Of a stretch of DNA of 64,000 nt, positions 26,638 to 36,447 are shown piece by piece. The translations under genes and the position numbers were made by a program. Where the stretch lies: the NCBI GenBank assembly GCA_963747515.1, contig CAVVFN010000001.1, positions 370,924-434,923 of the forward strand, given 5' to 3'. The notes beneath the pieces were generated by a model. That model was not told the origin of the DNA. It did no database searches and saw nothing but the letters and a program-made list of their open reading frames with translations. Position 1 is the first letter of the stretch, and every line of letters begins with the position of its first letter. This DNA comes from Mariniphaga sp963747515. Lineage in GTDB: Bacteria; Bacteroidota; Bacteroidia; Bacteroidales; Prolixibacteraceae.

Positions 26638-28476
26638 ATGTGTGGAATAGTTGGATATGTTGGTCCCAGGGAAGCTTACCCAATCATTATTACAGGCCTA
26701 AAAAGGCAGGAATACCGTGGGTATGATAGTACAGGAGTAGCACTCATTAACAATAACGGGCTACATGTTTTTAAGAAGAAAGGAAAAGTAGCTGAACTTG
26801 AACAATCCTTACTTGGCAAACCTGTAAATGGAAACATAGGCATAGGGCACACCCGTTGGGCTACCCATGGAGAACCAAGTGACGTTAACGCTCATCCCCA
26901 TAGAAGCAATAATGGAAAGCTCGCAATGATACATAATGGTATCATCGAAAATTATGCACAGTTGAAATCAGAGCTTGTTAAAAAAGGTTACACATTTAAA
27001 AGCGAAACTGATACAGAAGTTTTATTAAATTTTATTGAAGACATCCAAAAACATACTCAATCGCCATTAGAAGAAGCAGTGCGAATTGCACTGAAAAGAG
27101 TGTCCGGCGCTTATGTAATTCTTTTGTTGGATGAGGACAATCCAGATACAATTATTGCAGCAAGAAAAGGAAGCCCTTTAGTAATTGGCATTGGAAAAGA
27201 TGAACATTTTCTTGGCTCAGATGCCACGCCAATGTTGGAATACACAAAAGAAGTGGTGTATGTAAATGATTATGAGATCGCGATTATCAAATCCGGGGAA
27301 CTGATTCTTAAAAATTTGGGCAATGAAAAACAAATGCCTTACATATCCAGCCTGGATTTAGAATTAGCGGCAATAGAAAAAGGTGGTTACGACCATTTTA
27401 TGCTAAAGGAAATTTATGAACAACCCACTACAATTTATGATTGCTTACGGGGAAGGTTAGACGCAGAAAAGGGAACCATCACTATGAAAGGTATCCAGGA
27501 TAATATTGAGGCACTCATCAACGCGCCAAGATATATCATTATCGCCTGCGGAACCAGCTGGCACGCGGCTTTGGAAGCAGAATATATAATAGAAGAACTT
27601 TGCCGTATTCCGGTGGAAGTAGAATATGCCTCAGAATTTCGTTACCGCAATCCAATCGTTAATAAAGGAGATGTAATTATTGCCGTTTCGCAAAGTGGCG
27701 AAACGGCCGATACTTTAGTAGCGATCGAAAAAGCTAAAGAACAAGGCGCTTTTATTTTTGGAATTGTAAACGTAGTAGGTTCTTCCATTTCGCGCGCTTC
27801 GCATGCCGGAGCTTATACACATGCCGGACCGGAGATTGGTGTCGCTTCAACAAAGGCGTTCACTGCGCAATTAACAGTTTTAATGATGATCGCTTTAAAG
27901 ATTGCGAAAGAAAAAGGAACGATTGATCAATCAAGATATACAGAACTTTTATTTGAACTGGAAAACATTCCTGAAAAAGTAGATACCATTTTAAAAAGCG
28001 GTGATACATTAAAACCAACAGCAGAAAAATATAAAAATGCTATCAATGCGTTATATCTTGGAAGAGGATATAATTTTCCCATTGCATTAGAAGGAGCTTT
28101 AAAATTGAAGGAAATTTCATACATACATGCAGAAGGCTATCCTGCGGCAGAAATGAAGCATGGCCCAATTGCTTTGGTGGATAAAGATCTTCCTGTGGTT
28201 TTTGTGGCTACCAAAGATGAATACCATGCAAAAATCGTAAGCAATATCCAGGAAATAAAAGCGCGTAAGGGAAAAGTGATTGCTATAATCACAGAAGGTG
28301 ATGACATTATTCCGTCAATGGCTGATGATGTATTTTTTGTTCCCCCTGCAAATGAAATTGTGGCGCCTCTATTAAGTGTTATTCCTTTACAACTATTGTC
28401 TTATTATATCGGAGTTGCCAAGGGATGCGATGTAGATAAACCAAGGAATTTGGCGAAATCGGTTACTGTGGAATAG
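26638..28476 (+). CDS. glmS: glutamine-fructose-6-phosphate aminotransferase (isomerising)
   Basis: 612 residues, full length. Makes glucosamine-6-phosphate from fructose-6-phosphate and glutamine, the first step toward UDP-GlcNAc for peptidoglycan and lipid A. The glutaminase domain starts with the nucleophile Cys2 (MCGIVGYVG) and has HTRWATHGEPSDVNAHPH and HNGIIENY. Two SIS domains follow: ACGTSWHAALEAEYIIEEL, SQSGETADTL, and GRGYNFPIALEGALKLKEISYIHAEGY. The C-terminus is the standard DKPRNLAKSVTVE. The DUF4954 gene follows 40 bp later on the same strand and is probably co-transcribed. No ribozyme-like structure was recognised upstream. Confidence 0.98.
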   Translation: MCGIVGYVGPREAYPIIITGLKRQEYRGYDSTGVALINNNGLHVFKKKGKVAELEQSLLGKPVNGNIGIGHTRWATHGEPSDVNAHPHRSNNGKLAMIHNGIIENYAQLKSELVKKGYTFKSETDTEVLLNFIEDIQKHTQSPLEEAVRIALKRVSGAYVILLLDEDNPDTIIAARKGSPLVIGIGKDEHFLGSDATPMLEYTKEVVYVNDYEIAIIKSGELILKNLGNEKQMPYISSLDLELAAIEKGGYDHFMLKEIYEQPTTIYDCLRGRLDAEKGTITMKGIQDNIEALINAPRYIIIACGTSWHAALEAEYIIEELCRIPVEVEYASEFRYRNPIVNKGDVIIAVSQSGETADTLVAIEKAKEQGAFIFGIVNVVGSSISRASHAGAYTHAGPEIGVASTKAFTAQLTVLMMIALKIAKEKGTIDQSRYTELLFELENIPEKVDTILKSGDTLKPTAEKYKNAINALYLGRGYNFPIALEGALKLKEISYIHAEGYPAAEMKHGPIALVDKDLPVVFVATKDEYHAKIVSNIQEIKARKGKVIAIITEGDDIIPSMADDVFFVPPANEIVAPLLSVIPLQLLSYYIGVAKGCDVDKPRNLAKSVTVE

Positions 28477-28516
28477 ACGAATCCTCATAATTTTTACTGA
28501 TCACTCAAAAATCCCC

Positions 28517-30640
28517 ATGAACATAATCACAAAACATCCGATCAACAATCTTGGATATAATTTCATTGACCCGAAATATATTCCTGGTGGAGAAGATGAA
28601 TATTATTTAAGAAATCAACAAAATAATAATGGTATTGATTACAGGAGATTATCCGGATCTGAAATAGAAATTCTCATTCGAAATGGAAACACTTCTGATG
28701 ACTGGGCAAAAATTTTTGTTTCTAAAGAATTCGATCCGGCTTTGGTAAAAAATTCAAAATTTCATGGATTGATCCGCATCGGAAAGCTGGAGCCTTTTTA
28801 TCTTGAATTTCACAATCTGCGCATGCCCGTTGGTATTTACAACAGCCATATTATTAGTTGTGATTTTGGAGACAATGTTTGTATTGATAATGCCGGCTAT
28901 CTGAGCCATTATATCGTTGGCAATGAAGTAATGATCAACAATGTAAATGAATTAGCTACCACAGATTATTCCAAATTCGGAAATGGCATTTTAAAAGAAG
29001 GGGAAGAAGAAAGCGCCCGCGTCTGGATTGAAGTGCGCAATGAAAACGGCGGAAGGCGTATCGCACCGTTTGACAGAATGCTTCCGGGAGATGCGTATCT
29101 CTGGAGCAACCATCCTGAAGACACAAAACTTCAAAAAAGATTTCTTGAACTGACTCACAATGAGTCCAGTGTAAAAAGAGGTTTTTATGGAACCATTGGA
29201 GATCGTTGTGTTATTAAAGATTGCGATATTATTAAAGATGTAATAATTGGGACTGATGCTTATTTAAAAGGCGCTAATAAATTAAAAAATCTTACCATCA
29301 ACAGCGATGCCGAAAGAACTTCACAAATTGGCGAAGGCTGTGAAATGGTAAACGGCATTATCGGTTATGGTTGCCGGATTTTCTATGGCGTAAAAGCCGT
29401 TCGGTTTATTATGGCAGCGCACTCACAATTAAAATATGGAGCACGTCTTATTAATTCTTATCTCGGAAATAATTCTACCATTTCATGTTGTGAGGTGTTG
29501 AACACTTTGATTTTTCCGAATCATGAACAACATCATAATAATTCATTTTTATGCGCAGCCCTTGTAATGGGCCAAAGTAATATCGCTGCCGGGGCAACCA
29601 TTGGAAGCAATCACAACAGCCGCGCTGCAGACGGCGAAATCATTGCCGGCCGCGGCTTTTGGCCGGGATTGTGTGTTAGTTTAAAACATAACTCAAAATT
29701 TGCTTCTTTTAGTATTTTGGCCAAAGGTGATTATCCCTTTGAAATGAATATTCAAATTCCTTTTTGTTTGGTGAGCAACGATGTTGCCAATGATAAGTTG
29801 GTGTTGATGCCCGGATATTGGTTCATGTACAACATGTATGCATTGGAAAGAAATGCCTGGAAGTTCGAAAACCGCGACAAGCGCACTGAAAAAATTCAGA
29901 CTATTGAATATAGTTATTTGGCGCCTGACACTATCAATGAAATGTTTGACTCTATTGAAATTTTATCAAAATTAAAAGTAGATGAAAATGGAAATGCAGA
30001 AATAGAAGGAGTTGAAAACAGTAAGCGAAAGACAGAAATTATTAAAATAAAAGAATCAATTGATTTGTTCAAAGAACTTATCAGTTATTATGGCACTGTT
30101 CAGTTAATCAATCATATCAACTCCAATAAGTTTTCTTCTTTTGACGAAATTAAAAAAAGTATTCCTACAAAAATTTCAAGAAATAAATGGAAGAATATTG
30201 GCGGACAATTGATACCTGCCTCCGATGTGGAAAAACTAAAAATTAGAATTAAAAACGGTGAAATAAATTCATGGAAAGAAGTGCATGATTTTTATCGCCA
30301 AAGCGGTGAAAATTATGAAAGGAATAAACTCATTCATGCGTATACTTCATTGCTGGAAAATGAAAATATTACTTCCAAACAATTTACTGCGGCCTATTTC
30401 AAACAATTGCTTGAAAGGTCTGTAAAAACGAAAACGTGGGCCAGCGAAGCGATATACGAATCACGCGCCAAAGATTATTCAAATCCTTTTCGAAAAATGA
30501 TTTATGAAAATGCTGATGAAATGAATACGATCATGGGTAAACTGGAAGACAATCAATTTATCCAGGATCAGTTTAAAGAGCTGGATGACTATAAAAAAAT
30601 GATTAAAAAACTGATAAAGAAATATTCCAAAGACCAATAA
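28517..30640 (+). CDS. DUF4954 family protein (left-handed beta-helix acyltransferase-like)
   Basis: 707 residues. The family is known to me mainly from Bacteroidota and spirochaetes. The first 460 or so residues show the hexad rhythm of a left-handed beta-helix, e.g. IGDRCVIKDCDIIKDVIIGTDAYLKGA and GAATIGSNHNSRAADGEIIAGRG. This is the fold of UDP-sugar and sialic acid acyltransferases. The rest, about 470-707, is helical and charged (a distinct C-terminal region). Being directly downstream of glmS suggests a job in amino-sugar or envelope precursor metabolism. That is inference, and no catalytic residue is established. Confidence 0.88.
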   Translation: MNIITKHPINNLGYNFIDPKYIPGGEDEYYLRNQQNNNGIDYRRLSGSEIEILIRNGNTSDDWAKIFVSKEFDPALVKNSKFHGLIRIGKLEPFYLEFHNLRMPVGIYNSHIISCDFGDNVCIDNAGYLSHYIVGNEVMINNVNELATTDYSKFGNGILKEGEEESARVWIEVRNENGGRRIAPFDRMLPGDAYLWSNHPEDTKLQKRFLELTHNESSVKRGFYGTIGDRCVIKDCDIIKDVIIGTDAYLKGANKLKNLTINSDAERTSQIGEGCEMVNGIIGYGCRIFYGVKAVRFIMAAHSQLKYGARLINSYLGNNSTISCCEVLNTLIFPNHEQHHNNSFLCAALVMGQSNIAAGATIGSNHNSRAADGEIIAGRGFWPGLCVSLKHNSKFASFSILAKGDYPFEMNIQIPFCLVSNDVANDKLVLMPGYWFMYNMYALERNAWKFENRDKRTEKIQTIEYSYLAPDTINEMFDSIEILSKLKVDENGNAEIEGVENSKRKTEIIKIKESIDLFKELISYYGTVQLINHINSNKFSSFDEIKKSIPTKISRNKWKNIGGQLIPASDVEKLKIRIKNGEINSWKEVHDFYRQSGENYERNKLIHAYTSLLENENITSKQFTAAYFKQLLERSVKTKTWASEAIYESRAKDYSNPFRKMIYENADEMNTIMGKLEDNQFIQDQFKELDDYKKMIKKLIKKYSKDQ

Positions 30641-30681
30641 AAGAATTCAGGAAAACTACCACAGTTGTGTTCTTACTAAAC

Positions 30682-30716
30682 CAGTGAACAAACAAATAAA
30701 TCAAATTCCTGTTTTC
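30682..30716 (+). repeat. 35-bp dispersed repeat, copy 12
   Basis: Left half CAGTGAACAAACAAAT, right half AATTCCTGTTTTC. In the convergent gap, 41 bp after the DUF4954 stop. Confidence 0.75.
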
Positions 30717-30741
30717 TTTTAGAATTCCAAAAAAGTATTTA

Positions 30742-31809
30742 TTATTTCAATACCCTCTTATTCACTCCTTCTTTCGTGATCTTCACGGGTAAAATATTTC
30801 CATCTTTATCAAAGTACATCCTGTCGATACAAACTTCCCTGTGGTTGCCATCGGTTTCGTTGAGCGGGCGGCGATGATAAATAATATACCAGTCGTCTGT
30901 GCCGGGAATATTAATTACAGAATGGTGGCCAGCGCCGGTAGCTACTTTTGGGTCTTGCTGTAAAATTTTGCCTACTCTTTTAAATGGCCCAAAAGGAGAA
31001 TCCCCTACGGCATACGCCACACTATAATCAGGGCCTGTCCATCCTCCCTCTGACCACATGAAATAATATTTTTTATTGCGCACAAACATGAAAGGGCCTT
31101 CTACATATTTTTCCGGTGTGATTTCTTTAAAAAGAGTTCCATCTTCATAAGGAACAAAGCCTGTGAAATCAGCATTCAGCTTACCAACGTTGCAATGTTT
31201 CCATCCACCATAAATTAAATAATATTGTCCGTCAGTATCTTTAAAAACATCCGCATCAATAGGCTGAGCACCGTTATAAAATTTGTTGATCAAAGGCTTT
31301 CCGAGGTAATCTACAAAAGGGCCACCGGGATTATCAGCAACAGCGATGCCAAGCCCACCGGGCTGCTTATCATTCTGAATATCATTGGCACCAAAAAACA
31401 AATAATATTTCCCATCCTTTTCGGTGATAGTTGGCGCCCAAACTGCATACGCTGCCCATTTTACATTTTTAATATCAAGAATATGCGGATGCTTTGTCCA
31501 GTGAACCAGATCATTTGAAGAAAAGGCGTCTAAAAAAGTTTGCTTCTTATAGCCAGTGCTAATGGTATTGCTTTGTATTTTCTTTTGATAATCTGAAAGC
31601 GGTGTCCTTCCGGAAGGCACATCTTTATAATCATCAGAATAAGTTGGATAAACCCAATAGGTATTATTATAAATATGCGCTTCAGGATCGGCATACCAAC
31701 CGGGAAATATAGGATTGCCGGATTTAATTTCAGTTTTCTTTTTCTGCGAAAATGCAAAAACACTTGTAAAAAGAAAAAAGACGGTAGCAAAATATTTTAA
31801 ATCTTTCAT
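30742..31809 (-). CDS. glycoside hydrolase family 43 protein, secreted
   Basis: 355 residues with a signal peptide (FFLFTSVFAFSQ). The five-bladed propeller of GH43 is marked by its three acids: the base in GWYADPEAHIYNNTYWVYPT, the pKa-modulating Asp in DVFKDTDGQYYLIYG, and the acid Glu in KYVEGPFMFVRNKKYYFMWSEGG. Family members cleave alpha-L-arabinosides or beta-xylosides in plant hemicellulose. There is no extra carbohydrate-binding module. It works in the periplasm or outside the cell. It is not part of a visible SusCD operon. Specificity cannot be read by eye. Confidence 0.93.
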   Translation of the reverse strand: MKDLKYFATVFFLFTSVFAFSQKKKTEIKSGNPIFPGWYADPEAHIYNNTYWVYPTYSDDYKDVPSGRTPLSDYQKKIQSNTISTGYKKQTFLDAFSSNDLVHWTKHPHILDIKNVKWAAYAVWAPTITEKDGKYYLFFGANDIQNDKQPGGLGIAVADNPGGPFVDYLGKPLINKFYNGAQPIDADVFKDTDGQYYLIYGGWKHCNVGKLNADFTGFVPYEDGTLFKEITPEKYVEGPFMFVRNKKYYFMWSEGGWTGPDYSVAYAVGDSPFGPFKRVGKILQQDPKVATGAGHHSVINIPGTDDWYIIYHRRPLNETDGNHREVCIDRMYFDKDGNILPVKITKEGVNKRVLK

Positions 31810-31915
31810 ATTATTTTGAAGTTTTTATTTTTTTGCAATTTACTGAAAGATAAAGGGAACGGAAATGAATGGCAGTAATCAAAACTATACATGCAAACAC
31901 GGATTTATAAGAATA

Positions 31916-31950
31916 AAAAAAACCGGCAATTTAATTTACCGGTTTTTAAA
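31916..31950 (-). terminator. intrinsic terminator of secDF
   Basis: Stem with AACCGG and CCGGTT arms (AACCGGTAA / TTGCCGGTT, one mismatch) around an AT-rich loop. On the minus strand it is followed by a long T-run. Starts 17 bp after the secDF stop, and is flanked by A/T runs on both sides, so may work both ways. Confidence 0.8.
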
Positions 31951-31966
31951 ATATTACATTAAAAAT

Positions 31967-34954
31967 TTATTTCGATTGAACCAATTTTGCCTTTGGCGCT
32001 TTCTTTTTCTCAGCTTTCATCCTCGCTGTACCCAATGGTTTATCTTTAGCGAACTCAATCAAAATAGGAGCCGCAACAAAAATAGAAGAATAAGTTCCGG
32101 TTATCACACCAATCAACATTGCAAAAGCAAATCCACGGGTAACTTCTCCACCAAAAATAAACAAGGCAAGCAACGTAATAAATACTGTTACAGAAGTCAT
32201 GATCGTTCTGCTTAATGTATCATTGATCGCGCGGTTTATGATAGTTTCCTTTGAAGCTCCGGGCATATTATGACTATCTTCCCTGATTCTGTCAAATACA
32301 ATTACCGTATCGTTCATAGAAAATCCGACGACCGTCAGAATTGCGGCAATAAAATGCTGGTCGATCTGTAATGGGAAAGGCACAATATTTTTAAAGAAGG
32401 AGAATACCGCCAATGCCACAAACACGTCATGTAGCAACGCAATGATAGTTCCGACAGAATACCGCCAGTCGCGGAAACGAAGGAAGATATAAACGATAAT
32501 CGCAATGATAGCAAATATCACCGCTTTGATAGCGCCTCTTTCCAGGTCTTTTGAAATTACCGGTTGCACTACCTGGTGGGCCTGGATGTAACTTCTTGCA
32601 AATTCAGTTTCAGTAAGATCTGCCGGCAATTGCGTTTTCAATCCTGCGAATAACCTTGATTCCACGGCGCTGTCTGCATTATTTACGCCCTTTAAATAAG
32701 AAGTGGTAATTTCGAGATGCTTGCTATCACCGACAGTTTTTATTACAGGATAATCACCTTCAAATGCTGTGTGCAAAGGATTACGGATAGAATCAATATT
32801 TACATTGTGCGCAAACTGAACTGTATAACTTCTTCCTCCTTTAAATTCAACTCCTTTTTCAAAACCGTTGAAGAAGGAACCCACACCAAAGATCAATACA
32901 ACGATTGAAATCATATAAGCCACCTTGCGGTATTCAATAAACTTATAGCTCGCGTGTTGGAAAATCTTTTTAGAAAAGCTGGTAAAATATTTGAAATGCC
33001 TTTCTTTATTCATATAGACATCTGTTACTAATCTTGAAATCAGGATTCCGCAGAATAAGGAAAGGGAAATACCAAGCATTTGCGTAGTAGCAAAACCAAG
33101 CACAGGGCCTAATCCAAAATAGAATAAGATAGCCGCAGTTAAAAATACGGTAACATGCGCATCAATTACCGGCGCATAAGAACGGACATATCCATCCCTT
33201 ACGGCCAGCGGATGACTTTTGCCGCGGGCAAGTTCTTCTTTAATTCTTTCAAAAATAATCACATTGGTATCTACCGCCATACCAATAGTCAACACAAGGC
33301 CTGCAATACCTGCTGCGGTTAACGTAGCGCCCAAAGCACTCAAAATACCTACCGTAAAAAGCAAGTTTAATATCAATGCAATGTTGGCAATCCAGCCGGC
33401 TGTGTTGTAGTAAACCAACATTAAAATGAAGATCACAATAAAGGAAATAAGGAAGGCCAGCATACCGCCATGAACAGCAGCTTCACCTAAAGTTGGCCCT
33501 ACAATTTGCTCCTGTACGATCTTAGCCGGTGCGTCAATCTTACCAATTCTTAAAATGCTGGCAAGATCCTGCGCCTGCTGCACTGTAAAGTTGCCACTGA
33601 TCTCTGAATTACCACCTTCAATAGGGCCGTTTACATTAGGCGCACTATAAACAATATCATCCAACACGATAGCAATGGGCCTGTTCACATTGTCTGCTGT
33701 CATCTTGGCCCAAACACGGCTTCCTGTCGGAGTCATGGTCATCTTAATAGCCGGCCGTCCGTGTTCATCATAGTCAGATCTTGAATCTTCTACTCCCTCT
33801 CCTTCCAGCTTTGCTTTGTCAGTTCCCGGAATAGTTTTGATGGCATATAATTCAAAATAACGCTGACCTGATTTTTCATTTTTTTGTTCAAGGCCATAAA
33901 GAAATTTGATGTTAGGTGGAAAATTATTTTTCACCACATCCATTGACAAATATTTATTGGCAAGAGATGTATCTTTTGCTTCTACAGTCGCGATTGCAGA
34001 GTAGTATTGAGGTTTTCCATCGCTTCCTTGTTGTGGAGGAATAAAATGTACCACACTTCCCAGCGGATGTTCATTCGCCAATAATCTCGCAGAATCTGCT
34101 GCGCTTTCAGCAGAGGTTTTGGTAGTATCAGAAACACCGCTTACATAATCAGCCAGCGCCTTGTCTGCATCATCAATATTTTTTCCTATTTCACCAATAT
34201 TATAAACTTCCCAGAATTGAAGATGCGCAGATGCCTGGAGAAGATTTCTTACTCTTTCCGCATCCTGCACACCAGCCAGTTCTACATTGATAATTCCTTT
34301 GTTTGCATCAAGGTTGATAGAAGGAGAAGCAACACCAAACTGGTCAATACGTTTTAAAAGTACTTTATAAGTTTGGTTGATGGCTGTTTTTGCAGTGGCT
34401 TCCAGCTGATCTAAAACAGACTGGTCGCTATCCGTAATTTTAATTGTTTTTCCGGCTCCGGCAAAAATAGCAGAAAGATTTACACCCGGGTTTTGTTGTT
34501 TAAAAGCATTGCCAAACAAGGTGATAAAATCATCATCACTGGTAATTTTTTGTTCATTAGCAGTAGCCAGCGCTTTCAAAAGACGCGGATCTTTAGGATT
34601 ATTACTTAATGATTTCAGCAACCCATCAAGGCTAACATTCAGCGTAACGGCCATACCGCCCTGGAGGTCAAGCCCAAGGCTTAATTCGTTTTCTTTTGAT
34701 TTCTGATAAGTAGTTCCCAGCACAGGATAAATTTTATCGTCCCTGGTGCTGTCGAGGTAATGATGAAAAGTAGTCTGGACGAGTTCGGCTTTTTCATCGC
34801 CGGAAATTCCCGGATGGCTTCGGGTAACAAATTGTGTGGCCTTTGCTTTCATTTTATTCTCATGGCTGTTCACAACCCATGTAAAGGAAAGCTGATAGAC
34901 AGATATGAGAATAAGCATTATGGCAAAAAACCACACTAAACCTTTCAGTTTCAT
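31967..34954 (-). CDS. secDF: fused protein translocase subunit SecDF
   Basis: 995 residues, a natural SecD-SecF fusion of RND type. It uses the proton gradient to pull exported proteins out of the SecYEG channel on the periplasmic side. SecD part: LGLDLQGGMAVTLNV near residue 95, a large periplasmic P1 domain, then VLTIGMAVDTNVIIFERIKEEL. SecF part: GVEFKGGRSYTVQF, FLRFRDWRYSVGTIIALLHDVFV, and VVGFSMNDTVIVFDRIREDS. Twelve transmembrane segments fit the family. The C-terminal tail is basic (KAEKKKAPKAKL). An inserted stretch at about 250-330 lengthens P1 relative to E. coli SecD. Confidence 0.97.
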   Translation of the reverse strand: MKLKGLVWFFAIMLILISVYQLSFTWVVNSHENKMKAKATQFVTRSHPGISGDEKAELVQTTFHHYLDSTRDDKIYPVLGTTYQKSKENELSLGLDLQGGMAVTLNVSLDGLLKSLSNNPKDPRLLKALATANEQKITSDDDFITLFGNAFKQQNPGVNLSAIFAGAGKTIKITDSDQSVLDQLEATAKTAINQTYKVLLKRIDQFGVASPSINLDANKGIINVELAGVQDAERVRNLLQASAHLQFWEVYNIGEIGKNIDDADKALADYVSGVSDTTKTSAESAADSARLLANEHPLGSVVHFIPPQQGSDGKPQYYSAIATVEAKDTSLANKYLSMDVVKNNFPPNIKFLYGLEQKNEKSGQRYFELYAIKTIPGTDKAKLEGEGVEDSRSDYDEHGRPAIKMTMTPTGSRVWAKMTADNVNRPIAIVLDDIVYSAPNVNGPIEGGNSEISGNFTVQQAQDLASILRIGKIDAPAKIVQEQIVGPTLGEAAVHGGMLAFLISFIVIFILMLVYYNTAGWIANIALILNLLFTVGILSALGATLTAAGIAGLVLTIGMAVDTNVIIFERIKEELARGKSHPLAVRDGYVRSYAPVIDAHVTVFLTAAILFYFGLGPVLGFATTQMLGISLSLFCGILISRLVTDVYMNKERHFKYFTSFSKKIFQHASYKFIEYRKVAYMISIVVLIFGVGSFFNGFEKGVEFKGGRSYTVQFAHNVNIDSIRNPLHTAFEGDYPVIKTVGDSKHLEITTSYLKGVNNADSAVESRLFAGLKTQLPADLTETEFARSYIQAHQVVQPVISKDLERGAIKAVIFAIIAIIVYIFLRFRDWRYSVGTIIALLHDVFVALAVFSFFKNIVPFPLQIDQHFIAAILTVVGFSMNDTVIVFDRIREDSHNMPGASKETIINRAINDTLSRTIMTSVTVFITLLALFIFGGEVTRGFAFAMLIGVITGTYSSIFVAAPILIEFAKDKPLGTARMKAEKKKAPKAKLVQSK

Positions 34955-34980
34955 AAATGATTTAATTTTTTAGAAGGTCG

Positions 34981-34988
34981 CAAAGATA
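34981..34988 (-). promoter_or_regulatory. -7 box of secDF
   Basis: TATCTTTG on the minus strand, 26 bases before the ATG. No -33 TTG seen. Confidence 0.45.
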
Positions 34989-35165
34989 ATGGTTTGATAT
35001 GAAAAGTTTAAAGGAGATTGCCCCTAAATTAAGCGTGCTTTAAAAAACTAAAATTAGCGATTGATTTATAAGAGTTTCAACAGGTTTTTTTTACGTTAAA
35101 ATTTATTTAACAATACCATTTCTTCTCTTAAAAAACGCCTTAGTTCAGTTCTTTTTGAATTGAAC

Positions 35166-36266
35166 TTAATTCAGTACTTCTTTTAATTTCCGGGTAAGCT
35201 TATTTCCGAAGATATTTTTGGCTATGATAATACCATTCTTGTCCACCAATACATTCGAAGGAATGGCCTTAATCCCATATTCATCAGAAGTAGCATTTTT
35301 CCAGCCCTGGAGGTCCGAAACCTGGTTCCAGGCAAGGTGGTCATCGGCAATCGCTTTTTTCCACCTGTCTTTTTTAGTGTCGTAAGAAACGCCCAGGATA
35401 GTAAAGCCTTTATCTTTAAATTGGTTATAAGCCGCTACCACGTTAGGATTTTCACGACGGCAAGGGCCACACCAACTTGCCCAGAAATCTACCAGCACAT
35501 ATTTTCCTTTCAATGAAGATAAACTGAGCTGGCTGCTGTCAGGAGTAAATTGGGTAAAATCAGGAGCAGCCTTTCCTATGGCCACTTTTGCATACGTATC
35601 TACCATTTTTTTGATCTCTCTTCCTTTGAGCGAATTTTTTACAGAGGGGCTAAGATCATTATATAAAGGCTCTACTTCGCTTGCCTCAGCATAATAAGAA
35701 TAATTTTCAAGAATCGCCATTGCGCCTCGCATTGACTTTGGATTTTCTTTTACAAAAGAAGCCACGATCTTTCTTTTGGCAGCAAGAATTTCAAAATCCA
35801 CCTGGTCAAGGCTGTCCATCAGCTCATGATTTTTATTTTTATAGGCTTCCTCATAAAGCTTGCTGTCAGCGGCTTCCCATTCCGTAATGGGCTTAAGCCT
35901 TTCTTTTAATAATTTATCATCCGAATTTACCTCAGAACCTTTTACGGTTAATAATTTTAAGGAATCGCCCCGGCCGAGAATCTGCATCCGCGCTGGCTCT
36001 ATATAAAAAGTAAAATAATCCTTGTGCCTTTCGGGCATTGTAAGTGAAGCAAAATAAGGAGAAGAAACAAATCCGTTAAATTGGAATTTCCCATTTTTTA
36101 TAGCCGTCGAATCTTTAAACGTTTGTCCGTTTTTATAAATATTTAAAAATATAGTTCCGCTTTTAATTTTTTCAAGATTTCCATTAATTGTGAAAGCCGA
36201 ATCCTGCGCTATGGATTGAAACCCTATTAACAAGAGTACAGATAGAATTGATATTAATTTCCTCAT
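35166..36266 (-). CDS. TlpA-like thiol-disulfide oxidoreductase with N-terminal DUF4369
   Basis: 366 residues from the ATG at 36266 (MRKLISILSVLLLIGFQSIAQ), which gives a clean signal peptide. A longer frame from 36329 would put the promoter box inside the gene. The N-terminal part (FTINGNLEKIKSGTIFLNIY...) is a DUF4369 beta domain and a helical linker follows. The C-terminal TlpA/thioredoxin domain has the redox centre WASWCGPCRRENP and the cis-proline region AIPSNVLVDKNG. It reduces or rearranges disulfides in the periplasm, for example in cytochrome c maturation. No partner genes are adjacent. Confidence 0.93.
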   Translation of the reverse strand: MRKLISILSVLLLIGFQSIAQDSAFTINGNLEKIKSGTIFLNIYKNGQTFKDSTAIKNGKFQFNGFVSSPYFASLTMPERHKDYFTFYIEPARMQILGRGDSLKLLTVKGSEVNSDDKLLKERLKPITEWEAADSKLYEEAYKNKNHELMDSLDQVDFEILAAKRKIVASFVKENPKSMRGAMAILENYSYYAEASEVEPLYNDLSPSVKNSLKGREIKKMVDTYAKVAIGKAAPDFTQFTPDSSQLSLSSLKGKYVLVDFWASWCGPCRRENPNVVAAYNQFKDKGFTILGVSYDTKKDRWKKAIADDHLAWNQVSDLQGWKNATSDEYGIKAIPSNVLVDKNGIIIAKNIFGNKLTRKLKEVLN

Positions 36267-36280
36267 TAATTTGTTTTGGC

Positions 36281-36288
36281 CAAAGTTA
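36281..36288 (-). promoter_or_regulatory. -7 box of the TlpA-like gene
   Basis: TAACTTTG on the minus strand, 14 bases before the ATG at 36266. Confidence 0.5.
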
Positions 36289-36333
36289 AGAGTATTTCCA
36301 AAAAAAGGCTTACCACTTATACAAAGCAAATGG

Positions 36334-36368
36334 TAAAATATAAATCAAGGTTATTTATTTGTTCACTG
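36334..36368 (-). repeat. 35-bp dispersed repeat, copy 13
   Basis: Minus-strand reading: CAGTGAACAAATAAAT and GATTTATATTTTA. Between two minus-strand genes. Confidence 0.8.
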
Positions 36369-36447
36369 GAGATTCTCTCTTTTGTAAATTGAAAATTGTT
36401 TATGTTCGAGTGAAGATTTCTATGGCGAAGGCTTTTCAGTTTTTTTA

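Noticed and set aside
31865..32215. Plus-strand reading frame over the end of secDF
   Set aside because: Antisense shadow of secDF that runs through its terminator, with no coding character.
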